A stretch of DNA of 64,000 nt, taken from positions 1-64,000 of the forward strand of contig JADJCG010000008.1 in the NCBI GenBank assembly GCA_016703335.1, given 5' to 3'. This DNA is from Caulobacteraceae bacterium. GTDB taxonomy: Bacteria > Pseudomonadota > Alphaproteobacteria > Caulobacterales > Aquidulcibacteraceae. Under the pieces are notes generated by a model. It was not told where the DNA came from, did no database searches, and saw only the letters and a program-made list of their open reading frames with translations. Shown here one piece after another: positions 1 through 8,043 of this stretch. The translations under genes and the position numbers were made by a program. How positions within the stretch are numbered: the first letter of the stretch is position 1; every line of letters begins with the position of its first letter.

Positions 1-15
1 AAGTGTGGTTGCCAT

Positions 16-35
16 GTCCTTGCATCTGCAAGGAC
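16..35 (-). terminator. Hairpin downstream of first minus-strand gene
   Basis: An 8-bp perfect inverted repeat (gtccttgc / gcaaggac) with a 4-base loop lies about 10 bases beyond the stop of the minus-strand gene that ends at position 45. There is no clear U run, so this may be only a stabilising 3' hairpin. Confidence 0.35.
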
Positions 36-44
36 CGTGCGCAT

Positions 45-744
45 TTACCGGCGCATCGTGAGGGTGACGCCCGCGAAGCTTTGATCCTGGCTGAACGTCT
101 CGTTGCCGACGGTCGTCGCTTCTTCACGCTCGACGTAGGCGAGGGACGCTTGCACGCCGTTGCGCTCGTAGGTCACGCCAACCGACATGTCGCCGACTTC
201 AACGCGATCTTGCATGCGCACGCCGCTGCCATCTCCGCCAAACTCGCTGCGTTGGCCAGGCTGCCAGGTCAGCGCTTCGTTGTCCGAGGCGACGAACACG
301 TAGGTCGAAGACCCGCGTTGGTTTTGATTTTCTTGCTGGACGAGGCCGCGGCCGATGCGGACTTCCGAACCGCGACCAGCGCGGTCGACTTCGCCATCAG
401 GGCCAGCGCCGAGCGAAGCACGCTGCGCGAACGACACATCGAGGTCGCCATCGCTGGCGGCGAATTCGACTTCAACACGGCGCGGGCCTTGGGTTTGCTC
501 GCTCGTGGTTGAGTTCGTGGGGCCGAAACGCTGCGCGACGTCGCTGCGCATCGAAACGTTCGAGCGGCGGAGCACGGTTTGCGGATCGGTGAAGTCGACT
601 TGGCTGGTTGCAGTGGTCGCGGGTGGGCTGATCGGCAGCCAGGGCTTCCTTGGCGAGCCACGGACGAGATCCCAATAGCGCCGCGACGAGCGCGCCGCCC
701 GCTAGCAAAGCCGTACGGTTACTTGACGAAGAACCACCCATCAC
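45..744 (-). CDS. Secreted beta-rich protein, paralogue of the next gene (frameshifted)
   Basis: The product is not assignable to a named family. The start at 744 gives a short polar N-terminus, then a hydrophobic stretch (LLAGGALVAALLGSRPW) that looks like a signal sequence ending near AKEALA. The reading frame breaks near 600-615, and the rest continues in another frame with VDFTDPQTVLRRS. From there to the C-terminus (SFAGVTLTMRR) it aligns with the neighbour at 856-1539: shared blocks include FAQR, EALTW-PG-RSEFG, LQDRVEIGDM, GITYER and ASLAYVERE. The alternating hydrophobic pattern and repeated short strands suggest an outer-membrane or periplasmic beta structure; this is inference. The break is probably a sequencing indel. 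Confidence 0.6.
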
Positions 745-820
745 AGCCTCGTTGTCTCTTACCGAAGCAGCAATGCATATTGGCTGCCACAGGTTCCGCG
801 CGCTGTTAAGTCTTTGTTTG

Positions 821-848
821 GGGGCGGGGAGTGTTTCCCCCCCGCCCC
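821..848 (-). terminator. GC hairpin between the two paralogues
   Basis: A 9-bp stem (ggggcgggg / ccccgcccc) with a 10-base loop starts just after the stop of the minus-strand gene at 856-1539. On that strand it is followed by aaacaaag rather than a T run, so intrinsic termination is only possible. Confidence 0.4.
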
Positions 849-855
849 GTTACAA

Positions 856-1539
856 CTAGTGCCGCATTGTCAGGGTTAATCCGGCGAAGCTGTCGTCCTG
901 GGTGAAGGATTGCGAGCCGCTGACAACCGTGAATTCACGCTCGACGTAAGCGAGCGAGGCTTGGATGCCGTAGCGCTCGTAGGTGATGCCGGCCTGCATG
1001 TCGCCGATCTCGACCCGGTCTTGCAGGCCGAAAGATGAGCCCGAACTGCCGAACTCGGTGCGGCCACCGGGCCCCCAAGTCAGCGCTTCGTCCTCTGAAG
1101 CGGCGAAAAAGTACCAGCGCGGCTCGGCTGAAGGCCGGTCGTCGCGGCTTGAGCCAATATTGCGGCCCAGGCGGAATTCCGATGCCCGTGTTTCGCGTTC
1201 GATATCGCCGTCATCGTTGAAGGCGAGGCCGCCGCGCTGGGCAAATGATGCGTTGAGGCCGGAAACGCCCGGTGTAATGAATTGAAGTTCGTAACCGCGC
1301 CGATCGGACTGCCGACGATAGCTGGGCTCGGTTGGCGCCAGATTGCTGAAGCGTCCGGAAGCGCTGCTGGCGCTTAGTTGGACGCGACCCGTAAACGCCT
1401 GAGCGGGATCGACGAGATCCACACCGTCAACGGCGAAGGTATTCGAACGTGGATCGACCGCATCTTCGGCGGTTGCGATATTGGCTGCGAAACTTACGAA
1501 CCCGACCAACCCAACGACCACGAGCTTGCGTATGAGCAT
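856..1539 (-). CDS. Secreted beta-rich protein, intact paralogue
   Basis: This is a 227-residue protein with a classical signal peptide (residues 1 to about 24, cleavage after NIATA). The mature part has no recognised domain and no cysteines in the conserved blocks. It ends in SFAGLTLTMRH and contains LQDRVEIGDMQAGITYERY, which resembles outer-membrane beta-strand repeats. It is the intact copy of a tandem pair with the gene at 45-744 in the same orientation. Identity is highest in the C-terminal half, so the pair probably arose by duplication. Function is unknown; an outer-membrane barrel or envelope-associated role is inferred from the composition only. Confidence 0.65.
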   Translation of the reverse strand: MLIRKLVVVGLVGFVSFAANIATAEDAVDPRSNTFAVDGVDLVDPAQAFTGRVQLSASSASGRFSNLAPTEPSYRRQSDRRGYELQFITPGVSGLNASFAQRGGLAFNDDGDIERETRASEFRLGRNIGSSRDDRPSAEPRWYFFAASEDEALTWGPGGRTEFGSSGSSFGLQDRVEIGDMQAGITYERYGIQASLAYVEREFTVVSGSQSFTQDDSFAGLTLTMRH

Positions 1540-1658
1540 CGCGATCTACCTCCCACTAATAGCATGAGGATCACGTAAGTAAGGTTACTGAATCGCTAAG
1601 CGTTGTGGGCGCAAAGAGCAGTTGATTAGCAGTGTGCGAATGCGAACGGCTCTGTTCG

Positions 1659-2217
1659 TTAGGTTTTCGTTGCTTCGCCGGCCGGTTTTTCAAACGTCAG
1701 TGTGCGCTGCATCACGATGACATCGAGCATTTTGCCGAACTTCTCGCCGACATCTTTGAGCGTGCCGACATGTTGGAAGCCCAATTTGCGGTGCAGGCCG
1801 ATCGAAGCGGCGTTGTAGCTGTCGCCGATAAAGGCGAGGGCTTCGCGTGCTCCGTCAGCACGTAGGCTTGTTAACACTTCAGCAAGCGCCACGCTGCCGG
1901 CGCCGCGGCGAACGGCCGTGTGCGCTGTATATACCGAGACCTCGAAGGTCTTTTTCGTAGGCGGCGCGATCCCTGTACTGAACGGCATAAGCAAAGGCGA
2001 GCACGCGGCTAACGTCCTCGGGTGGCGAGGCGACCATGAAGGGCCAGCCGCGATCGACGATGTTGGTCCACCGCCTGGTCATCTCTTCGAGCGAGGGCGC
2101 TTCAGTCTCGAACGTGCCGGTGCCTGTCTCTACGGCGTGGCTGTAGATCAGCTGCACAAACTGCAGGTCCTGCTGGAAGCAGGGGCGGACGATGAGGCGC
2201 GGGTGCTTGCTGGCCAC
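1659..2217 (-). CDS. GNAT N-acetyltransferase, phosphinothricin-acetyltransferase-like (frameshifted)
   Basis: The N-terminal part (start 2217) carries IVRPCFQQDLQFVQLIYSHA and the RVLAFAYAVQYRDRAAYE block. The C-terminal part, in another frame, continues FEVSVYTAHTAVRRGAGS, then ALAFIGDSYNAASIGLHRKL and GFQHVGTLKDVGEKF. Together these give the full Bar/Pat-type GNAT order: substrate-entry helix, acetyl-CoA pyrophosphate loop (RRGAGS, a variant of Q/RxxGxG/A) and the C-terminal N-x-x-S-x-x-L-H-x-x-L-G-F strand-helix. The frame changes near 1950-1965. The family acetylates small amines (for example phosphinothricin or methionine derivatives) in the cytoplasm. The substrate cannot be told from sequence. 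Confidence 0.8.
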
Positions 2218-2343
2218 GCTTTCGGTGGCGCGGTTTGCGGGTCGGGGTCAAGCGCCAGCAGCCTTTGCTCTCTCGGCTACCGCATGCGGCGGCAGGTCTC
2301 ATTCACGGGATGCCAACTAGCTTGGATTAGGATCGGCTCCGGA

Positions 2344-2925
2344 ATGGCGGGATTGAAGAACATCGGTCCGGCCCGGGCTTTGTGCCTCGGGGTCATGGCA
2401 GCTTTTTTGGCGGCGTGCGCGACCACGCCTGCGCCGATCACGGCTGGTGGCTATGGCCGGCCACCGGTGTCGACGGCAAACCGGTTGCCAGATTTTGATG
2501 GCGAAGACGCCCGGGTCACCGACTACGCCGCTAATCTTCAGTGCGTGCCCTTTGCCCGAGAAGCCTCAGGTGTTGAGATCTTCGGTAACGCCAATACTTG
2601 GTGGCAACAGGCGGCAGGGCGCTATCCGCGCTCCAATGTGCCGGCGTTCGGCTCAGTTTTCGTGCTTCACGGCTACAACACTTCGGCTCGCGGTCACGTG
2701 GCGGTCGTGACGCATATCGACTCCGACCGCGTGATCCGTGTGGACCAAGCCAATTGGCTCAATGGCGGCGAAATCAGCCGCGGCGTGCCCATTATGGACG
2801 TTTCGCCCAAGAATGATTGGAGCGAAGTGAAGGTCTGGCACATCCCCGGCGGCCATTGGGGAGGGCGGACTTATAGCGCTGACGGGTTCATCCACCCGTT
2901 CCAGCTGCAGGCTGCGATGAGCTAA
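2344..2925 (+). CDS. CHAP-domain lipoprotein (putative peptidoglycan amidase), copy 1
   Basis: This is a 193-residue product. The start at 2344 is chosen because it gives a lipoprotein signal with lipobox LAAC in FLAACATTP. The mature part has the CHAP (cysteine, histidine-dependent amidohydrolase/peptidase) pattern: LQCVPFAREASGVEIFGNA with the candidate nucleophile Cys, a NTWW block, then RGHVAVV with the candidate His and DQANWLNGG with the polar third residue. CHAP enzymes cleave peptidoglycan cross-links or amide bonds, so this one probably works at the inner face of the outer membrane. It is the first of two tandem paralogues; the second (3141-3815) has a cleavable signal instead of a lipobox. 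Confidence 0.82.
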   Translation: MAGLKNIGPARALCLGVMAAFLAACATTPAPITAGGYGRPPVSTANRLPDFDGEDARVTDYAANLQCVPFAREASGVEIFGNANTWWQQAAGRYPRSNVPAFGSVFVLHGYNTSARGHVAVVTHIDSDRVIRVDQANWLNGGEISRGVPIMDVSPKNDWSEVKVWHIPGGHWGGRTYSADGFIHPFQLQAAMS

Positions 2926-3064
2926 GAGTTCCCGCGTTAAGCTTTATTGATGCCGCGGCAAGACTAAAGTTAACGAGTAGGGCGAAGAACTAGAACAAGA
3001 TCTAGTCTTCAGGTAGTTCGTTTACCATACGAACACTCACCTTTCCATTTCTTCAGTCTGGTGT

Positions 3065-3079
3065 TTAGGTTTTTCTTAA
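3065..3079 (+). promoter_or_regulatory. CtrA-like box upstream of CHAP copy 2
   Basis: The sequence TTAG-N7-TTAA matches the CtrA consensus TTAA-N7-TTAA with one mismatch. It sits 62 bases upstream of the start at 3141 in a locally AT-rich stretch, a plausible operator position. Confidence 0.4.
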
Positions 3080-3140
3080 CCTCGACAGGGCTTTTTATGT
3101 CCCACATTGGGGCAGAAGCTCGCCTAGGCTCGATAAGAGC

Positions 3141-3815
3141 ATGTTTGATTCTCGCGCGCTCCTCGTAGCAGCCGCTGCGGTCACCGGTTTCGCCGGCCTA
3201 CCGTCTGAAGCGGAAGCGCTGACGCCGTTGTCGCTCGATCTCGCGATCGATCCAACGGTTACCGAGGGGCCATCTGAACACGCCGTCTTGGCGCCGAGCT
3301 CATTCGAGCGCGCGCCGGACGAAGCTTATGAACCGATCGCGCGCGTGACGAATTATCGGTCGCGTCTGCAGTGCGTGCCGTTTGCGCGCCGCGAGTCCGG
3401 TGTCGAAATCTACGGCAACGCCAATACGTGGTGGGTTCAAGCACAAGGCCGCTACGAAACCGCTGAAGCGCCAACCGAAGGCGCAGTCATGGTGCTGCAC
3501 GGCTACAATACCAATACACGCGGTCACGTCGCGGTTGTGAAAGAGCAGGTTTCGCCGCGCCTCGTCATCGTCGATCACGCCAATTGGCTGAACGGCGGCG
3601 AGATCACGCGCGACGTTCCGATCATGGACGTGTCGGAAGCTGGTGACTGGTCGCAAGTGCGCGTGTGGAACGTGCCAGGCCGTCACTGGGGCGGACGCAC
3701 ATACCGTGTTCAGGGCTTCATCTTGAACATGCTGACCGAGCAGGCTCGCGCCGAGCAGGTCCAGCAGACCGCTATGCTTCACGAGACGTCGGGCGAAGCG
3801 GTCCCGCTCAGCTAA
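3141..3815 (+). CDS. Secreted CHAP-domain protein (putative peptidoglycan amidase), copy 2
   Basis: This is a 224-residue protein. A signal peptide is visible at residues 1-26 (LLVAAAAVTGFAGLPSEAEA). A linker of about 45 residues follows, then the CHAP domain with LQCVPFARRESGVEIYGNA, NTWWVQAQGRY, RGHVAVV and DHANWLNGGEITRDVPIMDV. Cys, His and the polar residue match copy 1 at 2344-2925 almost position for position, and the final GGRTY-V-GFI segment is shared. The two genes lie in tandem, 215 bases apart, with an AT-rich leader that carries a CtrA-like box. Together they may give membrane-anchored and soluble forms of the same hydrolase; that division of labour is inferred. Confidence 0.82.
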   Translation: MFDSRALLVAAAAVTGFAGLPSEAEALTPLSLDLAIDPTVTEGPSEHAVLAPSSFERAPDEAYEPIARVTNYRSRLQCVPFARRESGVEIYGNANTWWVQAQGRYETAEAPTEGAVMVLHGYNTNTRGHVAVVKEQVSPRLVIVDHANWLNGGEITRDVPIMDVSEAGDWSQVRVWNVPGRHWGGRTYRVQGFILNMLTEQARAEQVQQTAMLHETSGEAVPLS

Positions 3816-4063
3816 TCAGCCTTCGTTGGACTCGGACTTCGGTCGCTTTTCGTGGGCGGAGCCGGTCGTGACCCCAAAATCTTCGGATTTTGACCTGCCA
3901 AGGCGTTCGCGAAGCCCTCGGCAGAAAGGCCGCGCCGCAAAAGTTCGCGCACGGCTGCAGCCCGGCTCGGCATCCGGGTCAGAAAACGCCAATCGTCCAG
4001 CGCCTTAAGCTCCTCTGGCGTCAGCATAATTTGTAGCCGCTCGCCGCGGGTTAAATCACTCAT
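3812..4063 (-). CDS. Small ribbon-helix-helix (CopG-like) protein
   Basis: This 83-residue protein overlaps the convergent CHAP gene by 4 bases. Residues about 8-48 fit a ribbon-helix-helix fold: a short beta strand (GERLQIMLT) followed by two helices (PEELKALDDWRFLTRM, SRAAAVRELLRRGLSAEG). The C-terminal 30 residues are a basic, proline/serine-rich tail. Such proteins bind DNA as dimers or act as antitoxins. No partner toxin gene is visible next to it, so an autonomous regulator is more likely. Confidence 0.65.
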   Translation of the reverse strand: MSDLTRGERLQIMLTPEELKALDDWRFLTRMPSRAAAVRELLRRGLSAEGFANALAGQNPKILGSRPAPPTKSDRSPSPTKAD

Positions 4064-4599
4064 GATCCCGTGCTCTGGTTGCCTCTATCGCAGTGACAAC
4101 AATGAGTAGAATGCGTTCAAGTTCCATTTTGCGAACTAACGTGCCTGTGAGCAGTAGGCGTCAAATAATCAAAAGAGAAGATCTGATCAAATGGCTCTTA
4201 CGCAAAGATAAAAGTGGCTCGTCTCAAGCAAATATGCTTGCCGAATACCCATCAAAGTTTATTCTCTTCTTGTTGACCTGAGGGCGATCGTATCCCGATC
4301 AAAGCGTGCGTTAGCAGAGCGTCAAGGACGCGGACCTGAGTGACCCGAGGACCTAACCAAAGAAGTTGGATGGCCCAACTCAAAGCTGGCTTGCGTTGGC
4401 CGCGGGCGCGTCACTACGCCGAAATTTCCACAACAAGTTCCGCGCCAACGGCCAAGCTTGAGCCGATCGCCAAGATCGTCGAGAGCGCGGGCCGGCGTGA
4501 GCCAGCGGCTGACGTCGACTAACGGGAACGTTTCCTTCGAACACTGAGCCGCGCTAGCTTCCGCGCCGCCGTGCGGACTGCCGGCATGCGGAGGGGACG
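4064..4599. other. Gene-poor stretch with an AT-rich island
   Basis: About 530 bases with no gene I can identify. Positions about 4093-4281 are clearly poorer in G and C than the surroundings and hold a 62-codon + strand reading frame (KREDLIKWLLRKD motif) with lysine-rich, atypical codon use. A second 60-codon + strand frame covers 4340-4522 and contains PIAKIVESAGRREP. Neither has a recognisable domain or a convincing ribosome-binding site. They may be remnants of a short mobile or foreign segment. Confidence 0.35.
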
Positions 4600-5511
4600 A
4601 TGGCGAACGCTACAGCGGCCGCAGGCGAGAAACGTAAGCCAAAAGCAAAATCGAAATCGAAATCGAAAAACAGCGGCGGCATCCCGCTGTTTCGATGGCT
4701 GACGCGCAATTGGGTGTGGGATGGATTTATTCTGCTCTGCATCATCGGCAACGCAGCGATCCTGGGCTGGGATGCGCACTACGGTGAAAGCGGGCCGTAT
4801 CACGCCCAGATCGAACTCTGGAACACGTACTTCCTCTTCATCTTCACCGGCGAACTCGTGCTCGAGTTTCTGGCGCAAGGTCCGCGCAAATATTTCGGCA
4901 ATGGCTGGAATGTCTTCGACGTGATCGTCGTCGGCTTGAGCTATATTGCCGTCAGCCCCGCGATCTCCGCGTTGCGTACGCTGCGCGTCGTGCGGGTTTT
5001 CCGTCTTGTCAGCGCTGTGCCGCAGATGCGGCGGGTGGTTGAAGCGTTGTTCGGCGCGATGCCTGGCATTCTTGCGTCGTTCGCAATCTTGTCGGTGGTG
5101 TTCTACATCGCGGCGGTGATGGGCACGACGCTTTTTCACACCGATCCGGGCTTCAAGGATCTCGGCGCCTCGCTCATTTCGCTGTTCGCGCTTTCGCAGT
5201 TCGACGGCTGGGGTGACACGCTCGCGCGTTTGCAGGGACACAATCCCTATGCGTGGGTGTTTGTGATCGGCTTCACGATTATCGCGGCGTTCGCGGTGCT
5301 CAATCTTTTCATCGGCGTTATTGTTGAAGCAGTGCAAGCTGCGCCGCAGGAAGAGATCAAGGAAGAGATCGAAGAAGTGCAGGGGGACGTGGAAGAGATT
5401 CAGGTGGCGCAAGAGGACGCGGCCGTCGTTCAGCAGCGCGTTCTGGAGGAAATCCGCGCCTTGCGTGCGGAAGTCGCGCTGCTGCGCGGAGCGCAGCCTC
5501 CGTCATCCTAA
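4600..5511 (+). CDS. Single-domain voltage-gated cation channel (BacNav/BacCav type), acidic-Gly filter
   Basis: This 303-residue membrane protein has the six-helix plan of prokaryotic NaChBac-family channels, which assemble as homotetramers. After a lysine-rich N-terminus (residues 10-25), S1-S3 cover about 38-115. S4 carries four arginines at every third position (R126, R129, R132, R135). The pore helix precedes the filter Q200-F-D-G-W-G-D206, then S6 (221-245) with NLFIGVIVEA. The C-terminus (250-297) is an acidic neck plus a coiled coil rich in E, V and L, as in BacNav proteins. Aligned with the canonical TLESWSM filter, position 3 is Asp, position 4 Gly and position 7 Asp. Extra acidic residues and a Gly at these places are associated with calcium selectivity in CavMr and engineered CavAb. 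Calcium permeation is therefore predicted but not shown. The gene is single and is flanked by a convergent fasciclin gene. Confidence 0.9.
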   Translation: MANATAAAGEKRKPKAKSKSKSKNSGGIPLFRWLTRNWVWDGFILLCIIGNAAILGWDAHYGESGPYHAQIELWNTYFLFIFTGELVLEFLAQGPRKYFGNGWNVFDVIVVGLSYIAVSPAISALRTLRVVRVFRLVSAVPQMRRVVEALFGAMPGILASFAILSVVFYIAAVMGTTLFHTDPGFKDLGASLISLFALSQFDGWGDTLARLQGHNPYAWVFVIGFTIIAAFAVLNLFIGVIVEAVQAAPQEEIKEEIEEVQGDVEEIQVAQEDAAVVQQRVLEEIRALRAEVALLRGAQPPSS

Positions 5512-5526
5512 GCGCGCGCGTGGAGG

Positions 5527-6111
5527 TTAGCGGCCCGTGCTGGTGCCTGTGCTGGTTCTGGCATCGGCGACAAGCACCGGCTGCGAAAGCACACTGTTGA
5601 TACCTTGGATCATGCCATTGGACGCTTCAATGTCAGGCATGACCACAAGTTGATCATTTACGCGAAGGCCGTCGCGACCGTCGATCGTGACGCGATAACC
5701 GCCGGCGGATTCTGGTCGCGCCACACGCTCACCGACGCTTTCAGTCGTCACGCGTCCGGGCACGACGTGATAGGCGAGCAGGGCCAAAAGCTCTTCGCGA
5801 TTTTGGGGCTGCATCAGCCGGTCGACTTGCGCCTGGTCCATTTCGCGGAATGCAGCATCGGTCGGCGCGAAGATCGTGAACGGTCCTTCGCCGCGCAGCG
5901 TCTCTTCGTAGCCAGCCGCTTCGACGGCGGCGAGGAAGCGCGTGAACTGCCCCGTCGCGGCGGCGACGTCGAGAATGTCTCCCTCCGGATTCGGCGTTTG
6001 CGTTTCGGCGATTAAGAAACGATCCGCGGTCTGCGCGATCGCAGCTTGAGGCGCGAGCATGCAGGCAGCGGCCAGCAATGCGGTGCGAAGGGGGCGTTGG
6101 AACTTTGTCAT
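5527..6111 (-). CDS. Secreted fasciclin (FAS1) domain protein
   Basis: This 194-residue protein has a signal peptide at residues 1-26 (LLAAACMLAPQAAIAQ). One FAS1 domain follows: the H1-like block GPFTIFAPTDAAFREM, the central LLALLAYHVVPGRV with its YH motif, and the C-terminal strand segment IEASNGMIQGINSVLSQP, where alphaproteobacterial FAS1 proteins usually have NGVIHVIDxVL. FAS1 domains mediate adhesion or cell-surface interactions and are commonly found as single secreted domains in this class. The last 15 residues are a Thr/Ser-rich tail. It is convergent with the ion channel gene. Confidence 0.9.
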   Translation of the reverse strand: MTKFQRPLRTALLAAACMLAPQAAIAQTADRFLIAETQTPNPEGDILDVAAATGQFTRFLAAVEAAGYEETLRGEGPFTIFAPTDAAFREMDQAQVDRLMQPQNREELLALLAYHVVPGRVTTESVGERVARPESAGGYRVTIDGRDGLRVNDQLVVMPDIEASNGMIQGINSVLSQPVLVADARTSTGTSTGR

Positions 6112-6197
6112 GAGCGATAAACACCGTTGGGCGTCTGCGGTTTCATGACCGTCGCAACGGGGTGGCGCCGGGCTGCGCCAAAAGCGATAATACCGGC

Positions 6198-6890
6198 ATG
6201 TCCGTCTGGTCCCGCATCGTTGAAATGGCAGCGCGCGCCTTTGATCCGGAAGCCGAGCCGCCCGAGTTCAACGAAGAATGCGCTCCTAGGCCGAATGACG
6301 TCGGCTTCACCGCGGCTGTAATCGGGCTGGCGGCCAAAATGGCTAAGGCCGATGGCGAGGCGACCGAGGCGGAGCTGCGCGCCGCGGCCCAAGTGTTTCG
6401 TCCGCCTCCAGGCGAAGAAGAACACTTTCGCCGGGCCTTCTCATTGGCGAAGCAAACCGTTTTAGGATTCGATTCCTACGCTAAGCAGATTGGCCGGAAG
6501 TACCGTGCGCGGCCGTGCCTGCTGGAAGACGTGCTCGATGGGCTTTTCCACATCGCGCTCGCGGATGGCGTCGTCGCGGACGCCGAGCTCAAATATCTCG
6601 CTGAAGTCGCGCACCATTTTGGTTTCGCCGACACTGAATTCCGCCGCATCAAGGCGACCAATCTCGGCCCTGACGCTGGCGATCCGTACGCGATCTTGGG
6701 CCTGCTTCCCGGCGCGAGCATGGAAGAGGTTCGGCATGCGTGGCGGCGTACGGCGGCGGAGAACCATCCGGACCGCATGACGCAGCGTGGCGCCCCGCCG
6801 GAGTTTGTTGAAATCGCGCGCCAAAAAACGGCGGCAATCAACGCCGCCTACGCCAAAATACGCGAAGAACTCAGCGTCAACGCGAAATGA
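6198..6890 (+). CDS. TerB-like plus C-terminal DnaJ domain protein (DjlA-like)
   Basis: The ATG at 6198 (MSVWSRIVEM) is preferred to an upstream frame extension that has no ribosome-binding site; it gives 230 residues. Residues about 30-155 form a helical TerB/DjlA-type domain: VIGLAAKMAKADGEATEAEL and its repeat HIALADGVVADAELKYL both have the acidic D-G-x-x-x-x-x-E signature. The C-terminus is a J domain (YAILGLLPGASMEEVRHAW) with the HPD tripeptide in NHPDRM that stimulates Hsp70 ATPase. There is no transmembrane helix, unlike E. coli DjlA. It is probably a cytoplasmic DnaK co-chaperone. Confidence 0.88.
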   Translation: MSVWSRIVEMAARAFDPEAEPPEFNEECAPRPNDVGFTAAVIGLAAKMAKADGEATEAELRAAAQVFRPPPGEEEHFRRAFSLAKQTVLGFDSYAKQIGRKYRARPCLLEDVLDGLFHIALADGVVADAELKYLAEVAHHFGFADTEFRRIKATNLGPDAGDPYAILGLLPGASMEEVRHAWRRTAAENHPDRMTQRGAPPEFVEIARQKTAAINAAYAKIREELSVNAK

Positions 6891-6984
6891 TCGCGTAGCT
6901 GTTGGTGACCGGAACGCGCCGTAAGGGCGCCGCATTGATCACGGACGCTACCTCGCCATATTGGACGAGAGGAGTAGTCCGCCC

Positions 6985-7254
6985 ATGACTGCGAATGCCG
7001 CCGACTTCGGATCCACCGCTTTGAGCGCTTTCGCGCGCGCGGCTGGTTTGTTGGTGCTCGCAATCGGCGCGGCGCTCGCTTTCGTGTTCGCGTTTGCTGC
7101 GGCTCTCGTCGTAGGCGTGATGATCGCGGGCGCGGCGCTCACGATGCGCTTCTGGCCGCGCCGCCGCGCTGCCGTCGCGACTGGCCCAGTTGTTCTCGAC
7201 GCGCACCGCACGCCGGAAGGTTGGGTCGTCGAAACCGCAGCCAAGCGCAAATAA
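6985..7254 (+). CDS. Small membrane protein of unknown function
   Basis: The ATG at 6985 follows an AGGAG ribosome-binding site at about 6970, giving 89 residues. A hydrophobic hairpin at residues about 20-55 (LLVLAIGAALAFVFAFAAAL and VVGVMIAGAAL) is followed by a basic stop (RFWPRRR) and a soluble C-terminus. No known domain is recognised. It lies 18 bases upstream of the amidase gene in the same direction, so the two may be co-transcribed. Confidence 0.6.
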   Translation: MTANAADFGSTALSAFARAAGLLVLAIGAALAFVFAFAAALVVGVMIAGAALTMRFWPRRRAAVATGPVVLDAHRTPEGWVVETAAKRK

Positions 7255-7272
7255 CGCGCCTATACTCTGCGC

Positions 7273-8043
7273 GTGACTCGTTACATCCAAAAGCCATCGC
7301 CAAATTTCGACGCGCGCACGCGTCCGATTGATCTTGTCGTGCTGCACTACACCGGCATGCAGGACGCGGAGATCGCGTTAGCAAGATTGACTGATCCCGC
7401 GCCGGTCGCGGGCAGCTATCCTGGTCCGTGGCAGAGCGATGACGTCGAACCCGATGCGCCGCTGTCGCGCGTGAGCGCGCACTACGTGGTCGATGAAGCG
7501 GGACAGATCTATTCGCTCGTGCCGGAGGAGCACCGCGCTTGGCACGCGGGGATATCGAGCTGGGAAGGCGACGGCGACGTGAACGCACGATCGATCGGCA
7601 TTGAGATTGTAAATGGCGGCCACGATTTCGCATTGCCAGAATTTCCGGCCGCGCAAGTCGACGGGGTGATCTCATTGCTCAAGGAAGTTCTCGATCGCTG
7701 GCCCGATCTCAACGCTAAGCGGGTCGTGGCACACTCGGATATTGCGCCGGGACGAAAGGCAGATCCGGGCGAGAAGTTTCCGTGGAAGCGGTTGGCGGAC
7801 GCCGGCGTTTCGATCTGGCCGGAGCATGTGGCCATGCAGCTTTCGAACGATGATCCGGTGTCCGAAGTGCAGCAGGAACTCGCATTTATCGGCTATCCGG
7901 TCACCCAAACCGGCCAAATGGATCAGGATACGAAGGCCGCGCTCGTCGCCTTTCAGCGCCGGTTCCGACCAAGTGATCTGGGCGGCGTCATCGATGATGA
8001 GACGCGTTCGTTGCTGATCGCGCTCGGACGAATGGTGAAATGA
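7273..8043 (+). CDS. N-acetylmuramoyl-L-alanine amidase, AmpD-like with peptidoglycan-binding domain
   Basis: This 256-residue protein starts with GTG at 7273; a TATACT element 7 bases upstream hints at a leaderless transcript. Residues about 15-160 form an Amidase_2 domain: VVLHYTGM with the first zinc-binding His, VSAHYVVDEAGQIYSLV, the RAWHAG block, SIGIEIVNGG, and AHSDIAPGRKADPGEKF with the second His and the catalytic-loop residues. The C-terminal about 70 residues (VQQELAFIGYPV ... TKAALVAFQRRF) form a PG_binding_1 domain. It cleaves the MurNAc-L-Ala bond, probably of cytoplasmic anhydro-muropeptides, since no signal peptide is seen. It overlaps the next start by 4 bases (ATGA). Confidence 0.92.
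   Translation: MTRYIQKPSPNFDARTRPIDLVVLHYTGMQDAEIALARLTDPAPVAGSYPGPWQSDDVEPDAPLSRVSAHYVVDEAGQIYSLVPEEHRAWHAGISSWEGDGDVNARSIGIEIVNGGHDFALPEFPAAQVDGVISLLKEVLDRWPDLNAKRVVAHSDIAPGRKADPGEKFPWKRLADAGVSIWPEHVAMQLSNDDPVSEVQQELAFIGYPVTQTGQMDQDTKAALVAFQRRFRPSDLGGVIDDETRSLLIALGRMVK

Noticed and set aside
4519..5412. A 297-codon minus-strand frame opposite the ion channel
   Set aside because: His/Arg/Glu-rich antisense translation of the well-supported channel gene.
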